From contig NZ_CP009241.1 in assembly GCF_000758525.1 (NCBI RefSeq), positions 248,001-312,000 on the forward strand: a stretch of 64,000 nt of DNA, read 5' to 3'. The position numbers were made by a program, and so were the translations under genes. The notes below the pieces were generated by a model. It was not told the DNA's origin and did not search any database. It worked only from the letters and a program-made list of their open reading frames with translations. Positions 37,345 to 46,382 of this stretch are shown piece by piece. Source of the stretch: Paenibacillus sp. FSL H7-0357. Its GTDB lineage: Bacteria > Bacillota > Bacilli > Paenibacillales > Paenibacillaceae. Positions within the stretch are counted from its first letter, which is position 1. Each line of letters begins with the position of its first letter.

Positions 37345-38401
37345 GCAGTTATTGGAGGGAAAGCTGGATCTGCTGTTCGAATGCATGATTTCCCCCCGGC
37401 ACCAGGGAAATTGGGGAATGGACATGGATCACTGGGACTGGGTCCCCGGGGTCGGACTGATTTCCATACTGGATTATGGAACGGCTGGCGGACAGGACAA
37501 GGCCATGAATTACCTGCTGCAATGGGTGGAGCGGAATAAGCAGAAGGCAGAAGGCGTGAAAGTCATTAATTCCATGGCTCCTTATGCTGTGTTCCCCGAA
37601 TTGTTCCGGCGGACTGGGGATAAATGGTTTCTGCACAAAGCGCAGGAAACCGCCGCCTGGATGCTGGAGGATGCACCGAGGACCCGGGAAGGCGCGCTGG
37701 AGCATACCGTCACTGAAGCGGCCCTGTTCCCTGAGCAGGTATGGGCAGATACGGTATATATGGCTGTGCTTTTTCTGGCGCGGCTCGCCAGTCTGACCGG
37801 AGACCGCGGCATGGCCGAGGCTGCGCTGCAGCAGACTCTGCTTCATCTGCGACTGCTGCAGGACCCGGAGACGGGCCTGCTGTTCCACGGCTGGAACTGC
37901 CGGGAGGGCAGCCATATGTCGGCTGTCCGCTGGGCGCGGGCCAACGCCTGGATTACCCTTGCTGTCCCGCAAATTGTAGCCGGGATCAAGGGACTTGTAC
38001 CGGTCCCCGAAGAGCTGTACAGCCGCTATTCGGAGCTTGCTTCAGCGCTGAGGTCCTGCCAGGGCACAGGCGGACTCTGGCATACGGTGCTCGACAGGCC
38101 GGACTATTACCAGGAAACATCGGGAAGCGCGGGCATCGCCTGCGGCTTCATTCAGGCAGTCAGGCACGGTATGCTCGAACCTTCTTATCTCGGCAGCGCC
38201 CGGGTCACCCTTGAAGGCATCCTCCCGCTTATCCAGGATAACGGTGAAGTGCAGGGTGTGTCGGGAGGCACCCCCGTCATGCCGTCGGAGGAGGCGTATA
38301 ACGAAATTGCGCTGTACCCGTCGCTGTACGGGCAGGGGCTGGTCATGCAATTGCTGGCGCAGGCACTGAATCTGGATCTGAATTTGGATCTGGGTCAGTG
38401 A
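37331..38401 (+). CDS. Unsaturated uronyl hydrolase, GH88/GH105 family
   Basis: A 356-residue cytoplasmic (alpha/alpha)6-barrel enzyme. It hydrates and releases the 4,5-unsaturated uronic acid left at the non-reducing end by polysaccharide lyases. GNWGMDMDHWDWVPGVGLISI near the start and EQVWADTVYMAV, with catalytic Asp140, are GH88/105 signatures. A HMSAVRWARANAWI helix supports the call. Its presence implies that a lyase acts on the target glycan somewhere. The start overlaps the GH3 gene by 14 bp. Whether the sugar is glucuronyl (GH88) or rhamnogalacturonyl (GH105) is not settled; length and motif slightly favour GH105. Confidence 0.87.
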   Translation: MPDTKQLLEGKLDLLFECMISPRHQGNWGMDMDHWDWVPGVGLISILDYGTAGGQDKAMNYLLQWVERNKQKAEGVKVINSMAPYAVFPELFRRTGDKWFLHKAQETAAWMLEDAPRTREGALEHTVTEAALFPEQVWADTVYMAVLFLARLASLTGDRGMAEAALQQTLLHLRLLQDPETGLLFHGWNCREGSHMSAVRWARANAWITLAVPQIVAGIKGLVPVPEELYSRYSELASALRSCQGTGGLWHTVLDRPDYYQETSGSAGIACGFIQAVRHGMLEPSYLGSARVTLEGILPLIQDNGEVQGVSGGTPVMPSEEAYNEIALYPSLYGQGLVMQLLAQALNLDLNLDLGQ

Positions 38402-38461
38402 TCCGGCCTTGGCCCAGTAGGATCAGCCAAACCGTTTTACCAGAGAAAGGCAGGGAGATCG

Positions 38462-40177
38462 ATGAACAAGAGGACCGGCAATACCAATCAAGGGATAGAC
38501 CAGCAGCAAATGCTGATCCGTAAAATGCGCATGCTGGAGTCCCGTTATGATCCGGAAATTTGCATGCTGCGCTCGCCGTTCAGCAGCCCGGGTTATCATA
38601 CAACTCTGAAGCAGGCGGAGTTTATCCATTCCACCAGAGATTCGCTTTCGTATGCACTCGGGCTGCTGGATACCGAACTGGCTGAGATGGAGCAGCGGGC
38701 CTTTGATATTATCAGGCAGGTGATTTCCCTGCAGGATACGGACCGAAGCCATGCTACCTTCGGAATCTGGTCATGGTTCTACGAAGAGCCGCTTGCGCAA
38801 ATGTCGCCTCCGGACTGGAACTGGGCCGATTTCTGCGGCAGCCGGCTGATTCAGGCGTTGTCGCGCCATGGCTGGCGCTTTCCGGAGGCTCTGCGTGAAG
38901 ATGTCATACGCTCCATTGATTATGCCTGCGAGGCGATTATGAAGCGGAATGTCGGTCCGGATTACACCAATATTGCCATTATTGGAGCCTTCGTTACGAG
39001 AATTGCCGGGGAGCAATTGGGCCGTGAGGATTATGCCGAGTACGGCCTGAAGCGCCTGGAAAAATTGTATGCGTATACACAGCAGCGCGGGGCCTTTCAG
39101 GAGTACAACAGCCCGGTCTATACCTATATTGCTATTCTGGAGCTGTCCAAGCTGCGTTCCGAGACTACAGACAGCACGGTAAAAAGGCTCAGCGATGAGC
39201 TGATCGAGCTGACCTGGCAGACGGTCGCCGGGTATTATCATCCTGCGACCGCCCAGTGGTCCGGGCCGCATTCACGCTCCTATCAGACGCTTCTGAATGA
39301 TCAGAGCAAGGCTTTTCTGCAGGTCGCAACTCAAGGGGAGGTTATGTTTTTTCCTTGGGAGGAGCTGCCTTATGAAGAGGAGTGGTACAAGAGCGGATTC
39401 TATTGCCCGGCCGCTTATCTGGATGCATTTAAGGTTAGGGGGACCAAAGAAGTGCGGCAGCTCTACGAAGGAAATGCGGGCGACGGCAGCGGCAAATGGG
39501 CGGTCACCTTTATGAACCCGCAGGTTAGCATCGGTTCCTTTACAGACAGTGACCTGTGGAATCAGAGAAGACCGCTGGTGGCTTATGTGGATAATAACGG
39601 TTCACCCTCCTATATTCAGCTCCGCTGTCTGCATGACGGCTATGACTATTGTTCCGCCCGTTTCAAAGCAAGACAGGATCAGGGGCATCTCCTGTTTGGA
39701 GTGGATTTTCTGACCAATGGGGGAGATACCCACCCCAACCTGGACCGCATCGACGGTGAGATTGAAGCCGGGGATTTCCGGCTGAGACTGGAGATCGGGG
39801 GCAGCCTGGACGGCATCTTTACCGAAACTGTAGAAGACGGGGCTGTGATCAAGATAGGAGAGACCGTCTTGCGTCTAACCACATGGTTCGCGGCATTCAC
39901 GGGACATTCAGGAGCCAAGCGGAGCTGGGGCTGGGAGATTCACACGGGCGAGGATGCCATCCTGGTGGATATGGTGCTGTATTCCGGCCTGCGTAAAAGC
40001 ATTAATTTCACCCATCTGCGGCAAGCGGCGTTTGTATTCTCTCTGGATATTCAGGAGGGCGGGGACATTCCAAGGCCGCTGGTGGAGATGACCAGCAGCG
40101 GCAGGCTGCGGATCAGCGGGAGCATAGAGGAGCCTGAAGCTTTCTCCCTGACCCTGCGCCCGGGTCCCGCAGAATGA
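38462..40177 (+). CDS. Unknown protein, probable alpha/alpha-toroid plus beta-sandwich glycan enzyme
   Basis: A 571-residue cytoplasmic protein with no family I can name. Residues 60-300 are strongly helical with repeated aromatic motifs (WSWFYEEPLAQMSPPDWNWADF, GPDYTNIAIIGAFVTRIAG, GAFQEYNSPVYTYIAILEL), as in (alpha/alpha)6 toroids. Residues 330-565 are beta-rich, as in the sandwich domains of lyases such as PL8 or heparinase types. Conserved-looking Asn (YTN), Tyr (NSPVY) and His (HSRSY) residues could form a lyase-like site. This is inference. It sits between uronyl hydrolase and mannosidase genes in the same operon with short gaps, so a role in the same glycan's breakdown is likely. Confidence 0.55.
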   Translation: MNKRTGNTNQGIDQQQMLIRKMRMLESRYDPEICMLRSPFSSPGYHTTLKQAEFIHSTRDSLSYALGLLDTELAEMEQRAFDIIRQVISLQDTDRSHATFGIWSWFYEEPLAQMSPPDWNWADFCGSRLIQALSRHGWRFPEALREDVIRSIDYACEAIMKRNVGPDYTNIAIIGAFVTRIAGEQLGREDYAEYGLKRLEKLYAYTQQRGAFQEYNSPVYTYIAILELSKLRSETTDSTVKRLSDELIELTWQTVAGYYHPATAQWSGPHSRSYQTLLNDQSKAFLQVATQGEVMFFPWEELPYEEEWYKSGFYCPAAYLDAFKVRGTKEVRQLYEGNAGDGSGKWAVTFMNPQVSIGSFTDSDLWNQRRPLVAYVDNNGSPSYIQLRCLHDGYDYCSARFKARQDQGHLLFGVDFLTNGGDTHPNLDRIDGEIEAGDFRLRLEIGGSLDGIFTETVEDGAVIKIGETVLRLTTWFAAFTGHSGAKRSWGWEIHTGEDAILVDMVLYSGLRKSINFTHLRQAAFVFSLDIQEGGDIPRPLVEMTSSGRLRISGSIEEPEAFSLTLRPGPAE

Positions 40178-40217
40178 AGTTCCCCGAGACTGGAATGACA
40201 AAGGAGATAGGAAGCTC

Positions 40218-43016
40218 ATGAAACCAGACACCTCCCATATCAAACAAATCAAGGTTGTCTCTAATACACACTGGGACCGGGAATTCCGGCGGTCGTTTGA
40301 GCGGACCCGCCGGAATCTGCTGACCATGCTGGATACGACACTGGATATTCTCGCCGCTGATCCGGACTATGCGTCCTTTACGCTGGACGGCCATTCCATC
40401 CTGCTGGAGGATTATGTGGAAATGCGGCCGGAGCGCAGGGGACAGCTCGAACAGCTGATGCAGGAAGGGCGGCTGATCGCCGGCCCGTATTATACGCTAG
40501 CCGAGGAGTTCAGCATCTCGCATGAGGCGCTGGTCCGTAATCTGATCCTGGGCCGGAGCGTGGTGGAGAAATTCGGCGGTAAGACAGGAACGGTCGCCTA
40601 CACCCCGTCCTCCTGGGGGCAGACCGGGCAGCTGCCGCAGATTCTCCAGGACTTCGGACTTGATAAAATGATGTTCTACCGCGGCATCTCCCACCACGAG
40701 GCCGATGCAGAATGGATCTGGAGTGCGCCTGACGGAACGCAGGTGCTTGCCAGCCGTTTTGGCCTGTATGCTCGTTATAACTGGTATTACCAGGTTCACC
40801 GTGCAGTGACCCGCGGTACGGTTTTTGACAAGACCTATCAGTGGGGCAAGGAGAATGACCTGCCTTTCCGGCTGTCGGATGCCTTGTCCGGAGAAGATCA
40901 GGCTTACGAGATTAAATCTCCGGTTGTCCAATATGACAAAGAGAAGTTGAAGCAGGCGGTCGAGGACATGATTGAGCGTGAAGGCCGCCACTTCACGACC
41001 GAAGTGTTTCTGGCGATGCATGGACACGATATTTCGGTAGCCCATCCTCTGGAATCGCAGATTATTGCCGATGCCCAGGAACTGCTGGGGGATAAATATA
41101 ACATCGAGCAGACAGATCTGGAGGGCTTCTGGAACGAGGCGCAAAAACATCTGGACCGGGAACATCTTCCTGTCCTCACGGGGGAGCGCCGGTCTTACCT
41201 TAAGGAAGGCATGTGGACATTCCTGTTCCCGGGAACGATCAGTGCGAGAACCTACCTGAAGCAAATGGACTTCTTGGCCAGCAATGCGCTGGTGTATTAT
41301 GCAGAGCCGCTCGCCTCTTTGGCCTCGGCGCTGGGGTCTGCCTATCCGGCAGGATACATGGAGCGGGGATGGCGGTATTTACTGTCCAACCACACCCATG
41401 ATGCCAACGGCGGCTGTGCGCCGGACAACGTCTGCGCCGATATGGAGTACAGATACCGGAAAGCCGGCGACATCGGGGATATCGTTACGGAGGATGCGAT
41501 GGCGTACATCGCCTCGCAGCTGTCACCCAAAGGCATGGAGCAGGATGAGATGCAGCTGGTAGTTTATAATCCATTGCCGATGGAACGGAATGCAGTCGTG
41601 CTGCTCGATTTGGAGGTGCCGAGAGTCAATGGGGCCCTTTCCGTCAGCCTAAGCTCGGCACTGGACCCGCTGGTAGAACGCCAAGCCATTGCCAGCGGCA
41701 ATTCCAGCGTGTTCGTGGACAGCATTTGGGATGTGCCCACGATCCTGGAGAGCCGCCGCATCCGGTTGTTAGCCAGCTTGACCCGCCTGCCCGGACTCGG
41801 CTACCGGACGTACCGGATTGTGCCGGAGGCGCGCGAGCTGCGCAGCAGCGGCACACTGATTACAGGACCCGACACAATGGAGAATGAATTTCTGAAAGTG
41901 CAGGTGAATCCTGACGGGACGCTGGATCTGCACAATAAAACGACCGGCAGAAGCTACAGCAGCCTCAACTATTTGAGCGATCAGGGAGAGAACGGAAACG
42001 CCTGGAAGCATGTGTCTCCTCTGCATGACCGTAAATACAGCAGTCTTGGTGTGCCGAGCCAGGTAGCGGTAACAGTAAGCGGTCCCCTGAGCAGTACGAT
42101 CGAAGCGGAGTATGAATTTGCGGTTCCGGCAGATTACGGGGACGGAGAGTCGCGCAGCCGGGTAATGGCAAAGCTTCCGGTGAAGGTAGCCTATACGCTG
42201 GAAAAGGGCGCCAAGCATGTACTTGTGAAGCTGACGGTAGATAATAGGGCCAAGGATCACTGGCTGCGCGCCAATTTCCCTACAGGGCTGCGTACCGGGG
42301 TCACTTGGGCCGACAGCCATTATGATGTGTTGTCACGGCCCATCCCGCTGCCGGATTCCACGGATTGGGCGGAACGGGCCGAAGGTACACATCCGCTGCG
42401 CACCTTTGCCGACATGACGGACGGAAGAGATGGACTCGCGGTTCTGCCCAAAGGGATCTATGAATATGAAGCCTTTGAGGATGAGCACAGCACCTTGGCG
42501 CTGACCTTAATCCGGGCCTGCCGGATCAAGCTGGCAGTGAGCGAAGAGAAGCTGACGGAGCTGCCCGATCAGGGCATTCAGTGCCCTGGCCTGCAAAGCT
42601 TCGAATACGCCATCCACGTACATGAAGGAGATTGGCAAGAGGCAGATCTGCTTGCACAGGCGGCGCAGCTGTACACTCCTGTACGGATCGCAGCCTCCGG
42701 CCGTGGGCAGGGCGCGCTTCCGGCAGAGGCCAGCTTCTTTACGCTGAATAACCCTGCCCTTCATGTCAGCTGTGTGAAGCAGGCGGAGGATGGCAGCGGA
42801 ACTATTCTCCGGCTCTTTAACGGTTCGGATACGGAACAGAAGGCGGACATCACCTTCGGCATCGCCCCGGAGCAGGTGCAGTGCTGCCGGATGGACGAAA
42901 CGCTTCTGGATGAGCCGGAGCTGCAGCTGCAGCTGGCTGCCAATCTCTTGACAGTGACGATACCGGCCAAGAAGATCGCCAGCTATAAGATCTCTATGGG
43001 GGTCTGGGCGAAATGA
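40218..43016 (+). CDS. GH38 alpha-mannosidase-like protein lacking the usual nucleophile Asp
   Basis: A 932-residue protein of glycoside hydrolase family 38. NTHWDREF (His18, Asp20) is the zinc-binding start, NHTHDANGG (His394, Asp395) the late metal site, and the C-terminal 450 residues form the expected beta domains. The nucleophile segment normally reads xDxFGH; here it is TPSSWGQTGQLPQIL, with Ser131 at the Asp position. So it is either an inactive relative or a subfamily with a different nucleophile. AAAGGAGA precedes the ATG. It overlaps the HAD gene by 4 bp. Without signal peptide, it acts inside the cell on imported fragments. Confidence 0.85.
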   Translation: MKPDTSHIKQIKVVSNTHWDREFRRSFERTRRNLLTMLDTTLDILAADPDYASFTLDGHSILLEDYVEMRPERRGQLEQLMQEGRLIAGPYYTLAEEFSISHEALVRNLILGRSVVEKFGGKTGTVAYTPSSWGQTGQLPQILQDFGLDKMMFYRGISHHEADAEWIWSAPDGTQVLASRFGLYARYNWYYQVHRAVTRGTVFDKTYQWGKENDLPFRLSDALSGEDQAYEIKSPVVQYDKEKLKQAVEDMIEREGRHFTTEVFLAMHGHDISVAHPLESQIIADAQELLGDKYNIEQTDLEGFWNEAQKHLDREHLPVLTGERRSYLKEGMWTFLFPGTISARTYLKQMDFLASNALVYYAEPLASLASALGSAYPAGYMERGWRYLLSNHTHDANGGCAPDNVCADMEYRYRKAGDIGDIVTEDAMAYIASQLSPKGMEQDEMQLVVYNPLPMERNAVVLLDLEVPRVNGALSVSLSSALDPLVERQAIASGNSSVFVDSIWDVPTILESRRIRLLASLTRLPGLGYRTYRIVPEARELRSSGTLITGPDTMENEFLKVQVNPDGTLDLHNKTTGRSYSSLNYLSDQGENGNAWKHVSPLHDRKYSSLGVPSQVAVTVSGPLSSTIEAEYEFAVPADYGDGESRSRVMAKLPVKVAYTLEKGAKHVLVKLTVDNRAKDHWLRANFPTGLRTGVTWADSHYDVLSRPIPLPDSTDWAERAEGTHPLRTFADMTDGRDGLAVLPKGIYEYEAFEDEHSTLALTLIRACRIKLAVSEEKLTELPDQGIQCPGLQSFEYAIHVHEGDWQEADLLAQAAQLYTPVRIAASGRGQGALPAEASFFTLNNPALHVSCVKQAEDGSGTILRLFNGSDTEQKADITFGIAPEQVQCCRMDETLLDEPELQLQLAANLLTVTIPAKKIASYKISMGVWAK

Positions 43017-44035
43017 CGGAGAAGAAACTGCCTGGATTTGGTCTTGGAATGTCACAGCTGGCCGCCGGCTTCTTTGAGCAGGAGAGCGGAGGAGATGGGT
43101 TATTCCGCAGGGGAGTTGGCGGTGTTGCCGCTATTCTGACACCGAAGGACCGTAAGACTGAGTTTATCGTATACGAAGACAAAACGCTTTGTTATGTAAA
43201 GTCTTCGATGGGTTCCCCAGCGCTGTATCCTTTTCACGATGCAGCTTTCGAGGGTCCGGCAGAAGCGGTGCTGATGGATCTGGACGGAACCAGTGTCCAC
43301 AGCGAAGGCTTCTGGATGTGGATTATTGAGCAGACGGTGGCCCGGCTGCTGGGAAATCCCCGCTTCGCGCTGCGCCCCGAAGATGAGCCGCATGTCTCCG
43401 GCCATTCCGTGTCGGAGCATCTGCAGTACTGCATAGCCAAATATTGTCCGCAGCGCAGTGTAGAGGAGGCCCGGCAGCTTTACTTTGACATTACCCATTA
43501 TGAAATGAATGAGATTATGCAGGGCCGGGGGAAGCCGGGGGCGTTTGTTCCTGCACCCGGTCTGGGAGAGTTCCTCCAGACCCTGAAATCTAAGGGCGTA
43601 AAGATTGGACTTGTAACCTCGGGACTGTACGAGAAGGCTTGGCCGGAAATTCTGTCAGCCTTCCGGGCGCTGGATCTAGGGGATCCTTTCGGCATGTACG
43701 ATGCGGTCATTACGGCTGGGCAGACATTTCATCCCGGCCAGGCGGGCACGCTGGGGGAATTGTCGCCGAAGCCGCATCCCTGGCTGTATGCCGAGACGGC
43801 AAGGATCGGCCTGGGTCTGAGTACGGAGAAGCGCCGCCGGGTGGTCGGCATTGAGGATTCGGCGGCGGGTGTCATCTCGATCCGTCTGGCCGGATTTGCG
43901 GCGCTCGGCGTGACCGGCGGCAATATCCGCAGCAGCGGTGTGCTGCCCTTGCTGCAGCAGGAATTTGGTAGCCTGACGGAGATGCTTCCGCTGCTGCTTG
44001 GCGAGGCCGGTCCGGCAGCGGCTTTTGAGGCTTAG
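43013..44035 (+). CDS. HAD-superfamily hydrolase, beta-phosphoglucomutase-like
   Basis: A 340-residue HAD phosphatase or phosphomutase. An N-terminal extension of about 80 residues (MSQLAAGFFEQESGGDGLFR) precedes the HAD core. Motif I is VLMDLDGTSVHSEG, motif II GLVTSG, motif III lysine in LSPKPHPW, and motif IV GIEDSAAGV. The cap is of the C1 type found in beta-phosphoglucomutases. Its ATGA overlap with the GH38 gene makes it the last member of the glycan operon. It may handle a sugar phosphate from the pathway. The unusual extension is not assigned. Confidence 0.82.
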   Translation: MTEKKLPGFGLGMSQLAAGFFEQESGGDGLFRRGVGGVAAILTPKDRKTEFIVYEDKTLCYVKSSMGSPALYPFHDAAFEGPAEAVLMDLDGTSVHSEGFWMWIIEQTVARLLGNPRFALRPEDEPHVSGHSVSEHLQYCIAKYCPQRSVEEARQLYFDITHYEMNEIMQGRGKPGAFVPAPGLGEFLQTLKSKGVKIGLVTSGLYEKAWPEILSAFRALDLGDPFGMYDAVITAGQTFHPGQAGTLGELSPKPHPWLYAETARIGLGLSTEKRRRVVGIEDSAAGVISIRLAGFAALGVTGGNIRSSGVLPLLQQEFGSLTEMLPLLLGEAGPAAAFEA

Positions 44036-44052
44036 GGAGTGCATGCTGCGGG

Positions 44053-44150
44053 CGAAGAGTAGGAAGAGGAATAGGAATAGGAAGCAGAAGCAGAAGCAGA
44101 AGCAGAAGGAGAAGGAGAAGGAGAAGGAGAGGGAGAAGGAGAAGGAAGAG
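44053..44150. repeat. Purine-rich microsatellite after the glycan operon
   Basis: Nearly 100 bases of only purines on the plus strand apart from scattered C and T, made of GGAATA, GAAGCA and GAAGGA units. It starts 17 nt after the HAD stop codon. No terminator was seen after the operon. Confidence 0.7.
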
Positions 44151-44234
44151 TACAGCTGATCTCAGGGAAGGCAGCCTCAATGAAGATACTGGTATCTATG
44201 AGGAAAGCGGCAAATGATGATTGCACCGGGAAAA

Positions 44235-44406
44235 ATGCCCGCTATATTTGTGCAGACAGCCCTTTTGAGGGATATACAGGGAATACATGCCGCTAATATG
44301 GACTTATTCTTCAATAAAGCCTTTTTGTAAAATATTAGCGGGCACAATTTCCGTTAGGTATTTGATTGTCGGAGTAATCTCTATATAGCGGCAGTAAATC
44401 CCGCTA
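44235..44406. repeat. Mirrored 50-bp-period intergenic array 2
   Basis: Forward motifs ATGCCCGCTATATTT (44235) and ATGCCGCTAATAT (44287) are 51 bp apart on the GCTA core. Inverted copies follow (AATATTAGCGGGCA at 44331 and ATATAGCGGCAG at 44383) exactly 50 bp apart on the core, and another forward CCCGCTAATGA lies at the end. Same layout as the arrays at 2671 and 59136, with a different core. Confidence 0.5.
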
Positions 44407-44421
44407 ATGAATCCGTGAGCT

Positions 44422-44487
44422 GCAAAGTAGCAAAGTAGCAAGGTAGCAAGGTAGCAAGGTAGCAAGATAGCGAGGTAGCGAGGTGGC
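44422..44487. repeat. 9-bp tandem repeat
   Basis: About seven units of GTAGCAAGG with minor variants (AAAG, AGATAGCG, AGGTAGCG). No gene lies in it. The whole 44041-44639 gap holds repeats only. Confidence 0.75.
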
Positions 44488-44582
44488 AGCGTCTTACGCA
44501 TCACAAGGTGAAATTTGATCAGGGACTCCGAAAATATAATATAGAATGGTCTCCTCCATAGCTGTATTTAGTTAAACCACAA

Positions 44583-44622
44583 AGGAGCTTGCCCCTGGTC
44601 ACCGGACCTGAGGCAAGCTCCT
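44583..44622 (-). terminator. Hairpin terminator of hflX
   Basis: A perfect 11-bp stem AGGAGCTTGCC/GGCAAGCTCCT lies 18 nt beyond the hflX stop. On the minus strand it is followed by TTTGTGGTTT, a weak T tract. Confidence 0.6.
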
Positions 44623-44639
44623 ATTCTGTGTGCACCTTT

Positions 44640-45908
44640 TTATTGCGGGAGCTCGATGAAATCCCCGCGGAATCTTTCATAGTCGGCCGTTCTGCACTCC
44701 AGCTGAAGTTTTGTGCCTTGCTCTTCATAGCTAATCTTCTGAATATGCGCATGCTCGTTGAAGTACGAGACGACGCTGCCGCGATCGAACGGAACCAGAA
44801 TTTCACACTGAATATAGTCATTGAAGACATGCCCCCGGATCAGCCCGGTAAGCTCGGAGATTCCGCTGTTCTGCTTAGCCGAAAGAATAACAGAATTCTC
44901 TTGGACAACAGGATAGGGCTGGTCCGTCAAATCCGCCTTATTGTAGGCATAGATCGTTGGAATGCCGTCTGCGCCCAGCGCCTTCAGGGTCTCGGTAGTT
45001 ACCGCCATATGCTGCTCATGCTGCGGATCGGAAATATCGACGACATGAATCAGCAGGTCGGCCTCAGTCACTTCCTCCAGCGTGGAGCGGAACGCCTTGA
45101 CCAGATGATGGGGAAGCTGGCTGACAAAACCTACGGTGTCCGTAAGCAGGAACGTTTTCTGGTCGGGCAGCTTAATGCTGCGGACCGAAGTCTCCAGCGT
45201 GGCAAACAGCATATCCTTGGCAAATACCTGCTTGCCTGAACCCGGATGATACGTCTCTACTATGACATTCATCAGGCTGGATTTGCCGGTGTTGGTATAA
45301 CCGACAAGACAGATCACCGGGACTTCATTCTTGTGGCGCTGCTTCCGCTGAATCTGGCGCCTGGATACCTGGGTCTGCAGCTCCGTCTGCAGTGCCGAGA
45401 TACGTTCTTCAATTCTTCTGCGGTCCAGCTCCAGCTTGGTTTCACCGGCCCCCCGGTTCTTCAGGCCCGCCCCGCCGCCTTGTCGGCCGAGGGACTCGCG
45501 CATTCCGGTCAGACGGGGAAGCATATACTGCAGCTGGGCAACTTCCACCTGCAGCTGAGCCTCCTTGGTTTTGGCCCGTTCGGCGAAGATATTTAGAATT
45601 AGAATCGTGCGGTCAATCACCTGGCGGTCCAGCGACGATTCCAGATTGCGGATCTGCGAAGGGGTCAATTCATCATTGAAGATAACAAGGGTATCTTCAT
45701 CCTCCAGCATAAGGGACAATTCCTGAATCTTTCCTGTACCGATATAGTGGGAAGGATTGATCCGGCTGGCTTTCTGGCTGAGTTCCCCGATCACTTTGAT
45801 GTTGCAGGCGGCGGCCAAATTGCGCAGCTCCTCCATGGCATAGGCGAAATTAGTTTCATTCTGCAGTTGAACCCCGACAATTACTGCGTGTTGTGGTGTG
45901 GATTCCAT
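44640..45908 (-). CDS. hflX: Ribosome-associated GTPase HflX
   Basis: A 422-residue translational GTPase that binds the 50S subunit and splits stalled or antibiotic-bound ribosomes. The N-terminal HflX domain includes NPSHYIGTGKIQEL and VIDRTILILNIFAERAKTKE, then the coiled linker GGAGLKNRGAGETKLELDRR. The G domain has G1 VGYTNTGKSSL (203-212), G3 DTVGFVSQLPHHL and G4 YNKADL. AGGAGG lies 9 nt before the ATG. A leader of more than 500 nt carries a short ORF, a terminator and two hairpin elements, the layout of attenuated hflXr-type resistance genes. Whether it is the housekeeping HflX or an inducible resistance paralogue depends on the rest of the genome. Confidence 0.93.
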   Translation of the reverse strand: MESTPQHAVIVGVQLQNETNFAYAMEELRNLAAACNIKVIGELSQKASRINPSHYIGTGKIQELSLMLEDEDTLVIFNDELTPSQIRNLESSLDRQVIDRTILILNIFAERAKTKEAQLQVEVAQLQYMLPRLTGMRESLGRQGGGAGLKNRGAGETKLELDRRRIEERISALQTELQTQVSRRQIQRKQRHKNEVPVICLVGYTNTGKSSLMNVIVETYHPGSGKQVFAKDMLFATLETSVRSIKLPDQKTFLLTDTVGFVSQLPHHLVKAFRSTLEEVTEADLLIHVVDISDPQHEQHMAVTTETLKALGADGIPTIYAYNKADLTDQPYPVVQENSVILSAKQNSGISELTGLIRGHVFNDYIQCEILVPFDRGSVVSYFNEHAHIQKISYEEQGTKLQLECRTADYERFRGDFIELPQ

Positions 45909-45928
45909 ATATTTATCAACCTCCTAAA

Positions 45929-46050
45929 AGTTTTGTGAGCATAACCTCATTGAATAAGCTTCGTGCAAAACTGGCTTCGAAAGTACACACCTAGTTTTGT
46001 GAGTATAACCTCGTTGAATAGACTTCGTGCATAACTGGCTTCGAAAGCAT
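45929..46050 (-). repeat. Leader hairpin element, copies A and B, in the hflX leader
   Basis: Two adjacent copies (45929-45992 and 45993-46050) of the element also found at 2547-2610. Each has AGTTTTG near one end and a CAAAACT-type complement (copy B: CATAACT) about 36 nt away. Copy A ends a few nucleotides before the AGGAGG ribosome site of hflX. Both lie downstream of the intrinsic terminator in the leader. Confidence 0.65.
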
Positions 46051-46080
46051 AAAAAAGCACAGGCAATCAGCGGCCTGTGC
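46051..46080 (-). terminator. Intrinsic terminator within the hflX leader
   Basis: In mRNA sense, GCACAGGC and GCCTGTGC form a perfect 8-bp stem with an 8-nt loop, followed by six T. It lies 142 nt upstream of the hflX start. No long gene upstream on this strand needs it, so it most likely acts as an attenuator. Confidence 0.85.
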
Positions 46081-46382
46081 TTAATATCGTAGAGGAAACA
46101 GAATAGGACTGGGAGCATCACAAAAGGATTGCAATGCTTCTTCCAGCTGGGCATAACCATAGAAGGTAAAGGGAAAGAACCGGCATCGGCAAAGGGGAAT
46201 AGCTGCCTATTCCACCGCTGGTGCATGCGGTAATTCCTTGGCTATGGCTGTGCGAATTTCTAAAGGCGAATGCGGCGGAGCGTTCCCGGTCCGCTGGTTA
46301 AGCTGTGGGTTGCCTTTAAAAATGGATAGACCTATCCTGAGTCCTCTGCACAAGGCAGAGCTTTAGCGCTATTAAAAGCTGA

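Noticed and set aside
45924..46226. A 100-codon minus-strand frame in the hflX leader
   Set aside because: It runs through the terminator and both hairpin elements, has no ribosome site and no recognisable domain; the 14-codon ORF upstream is the better supported reading frame.
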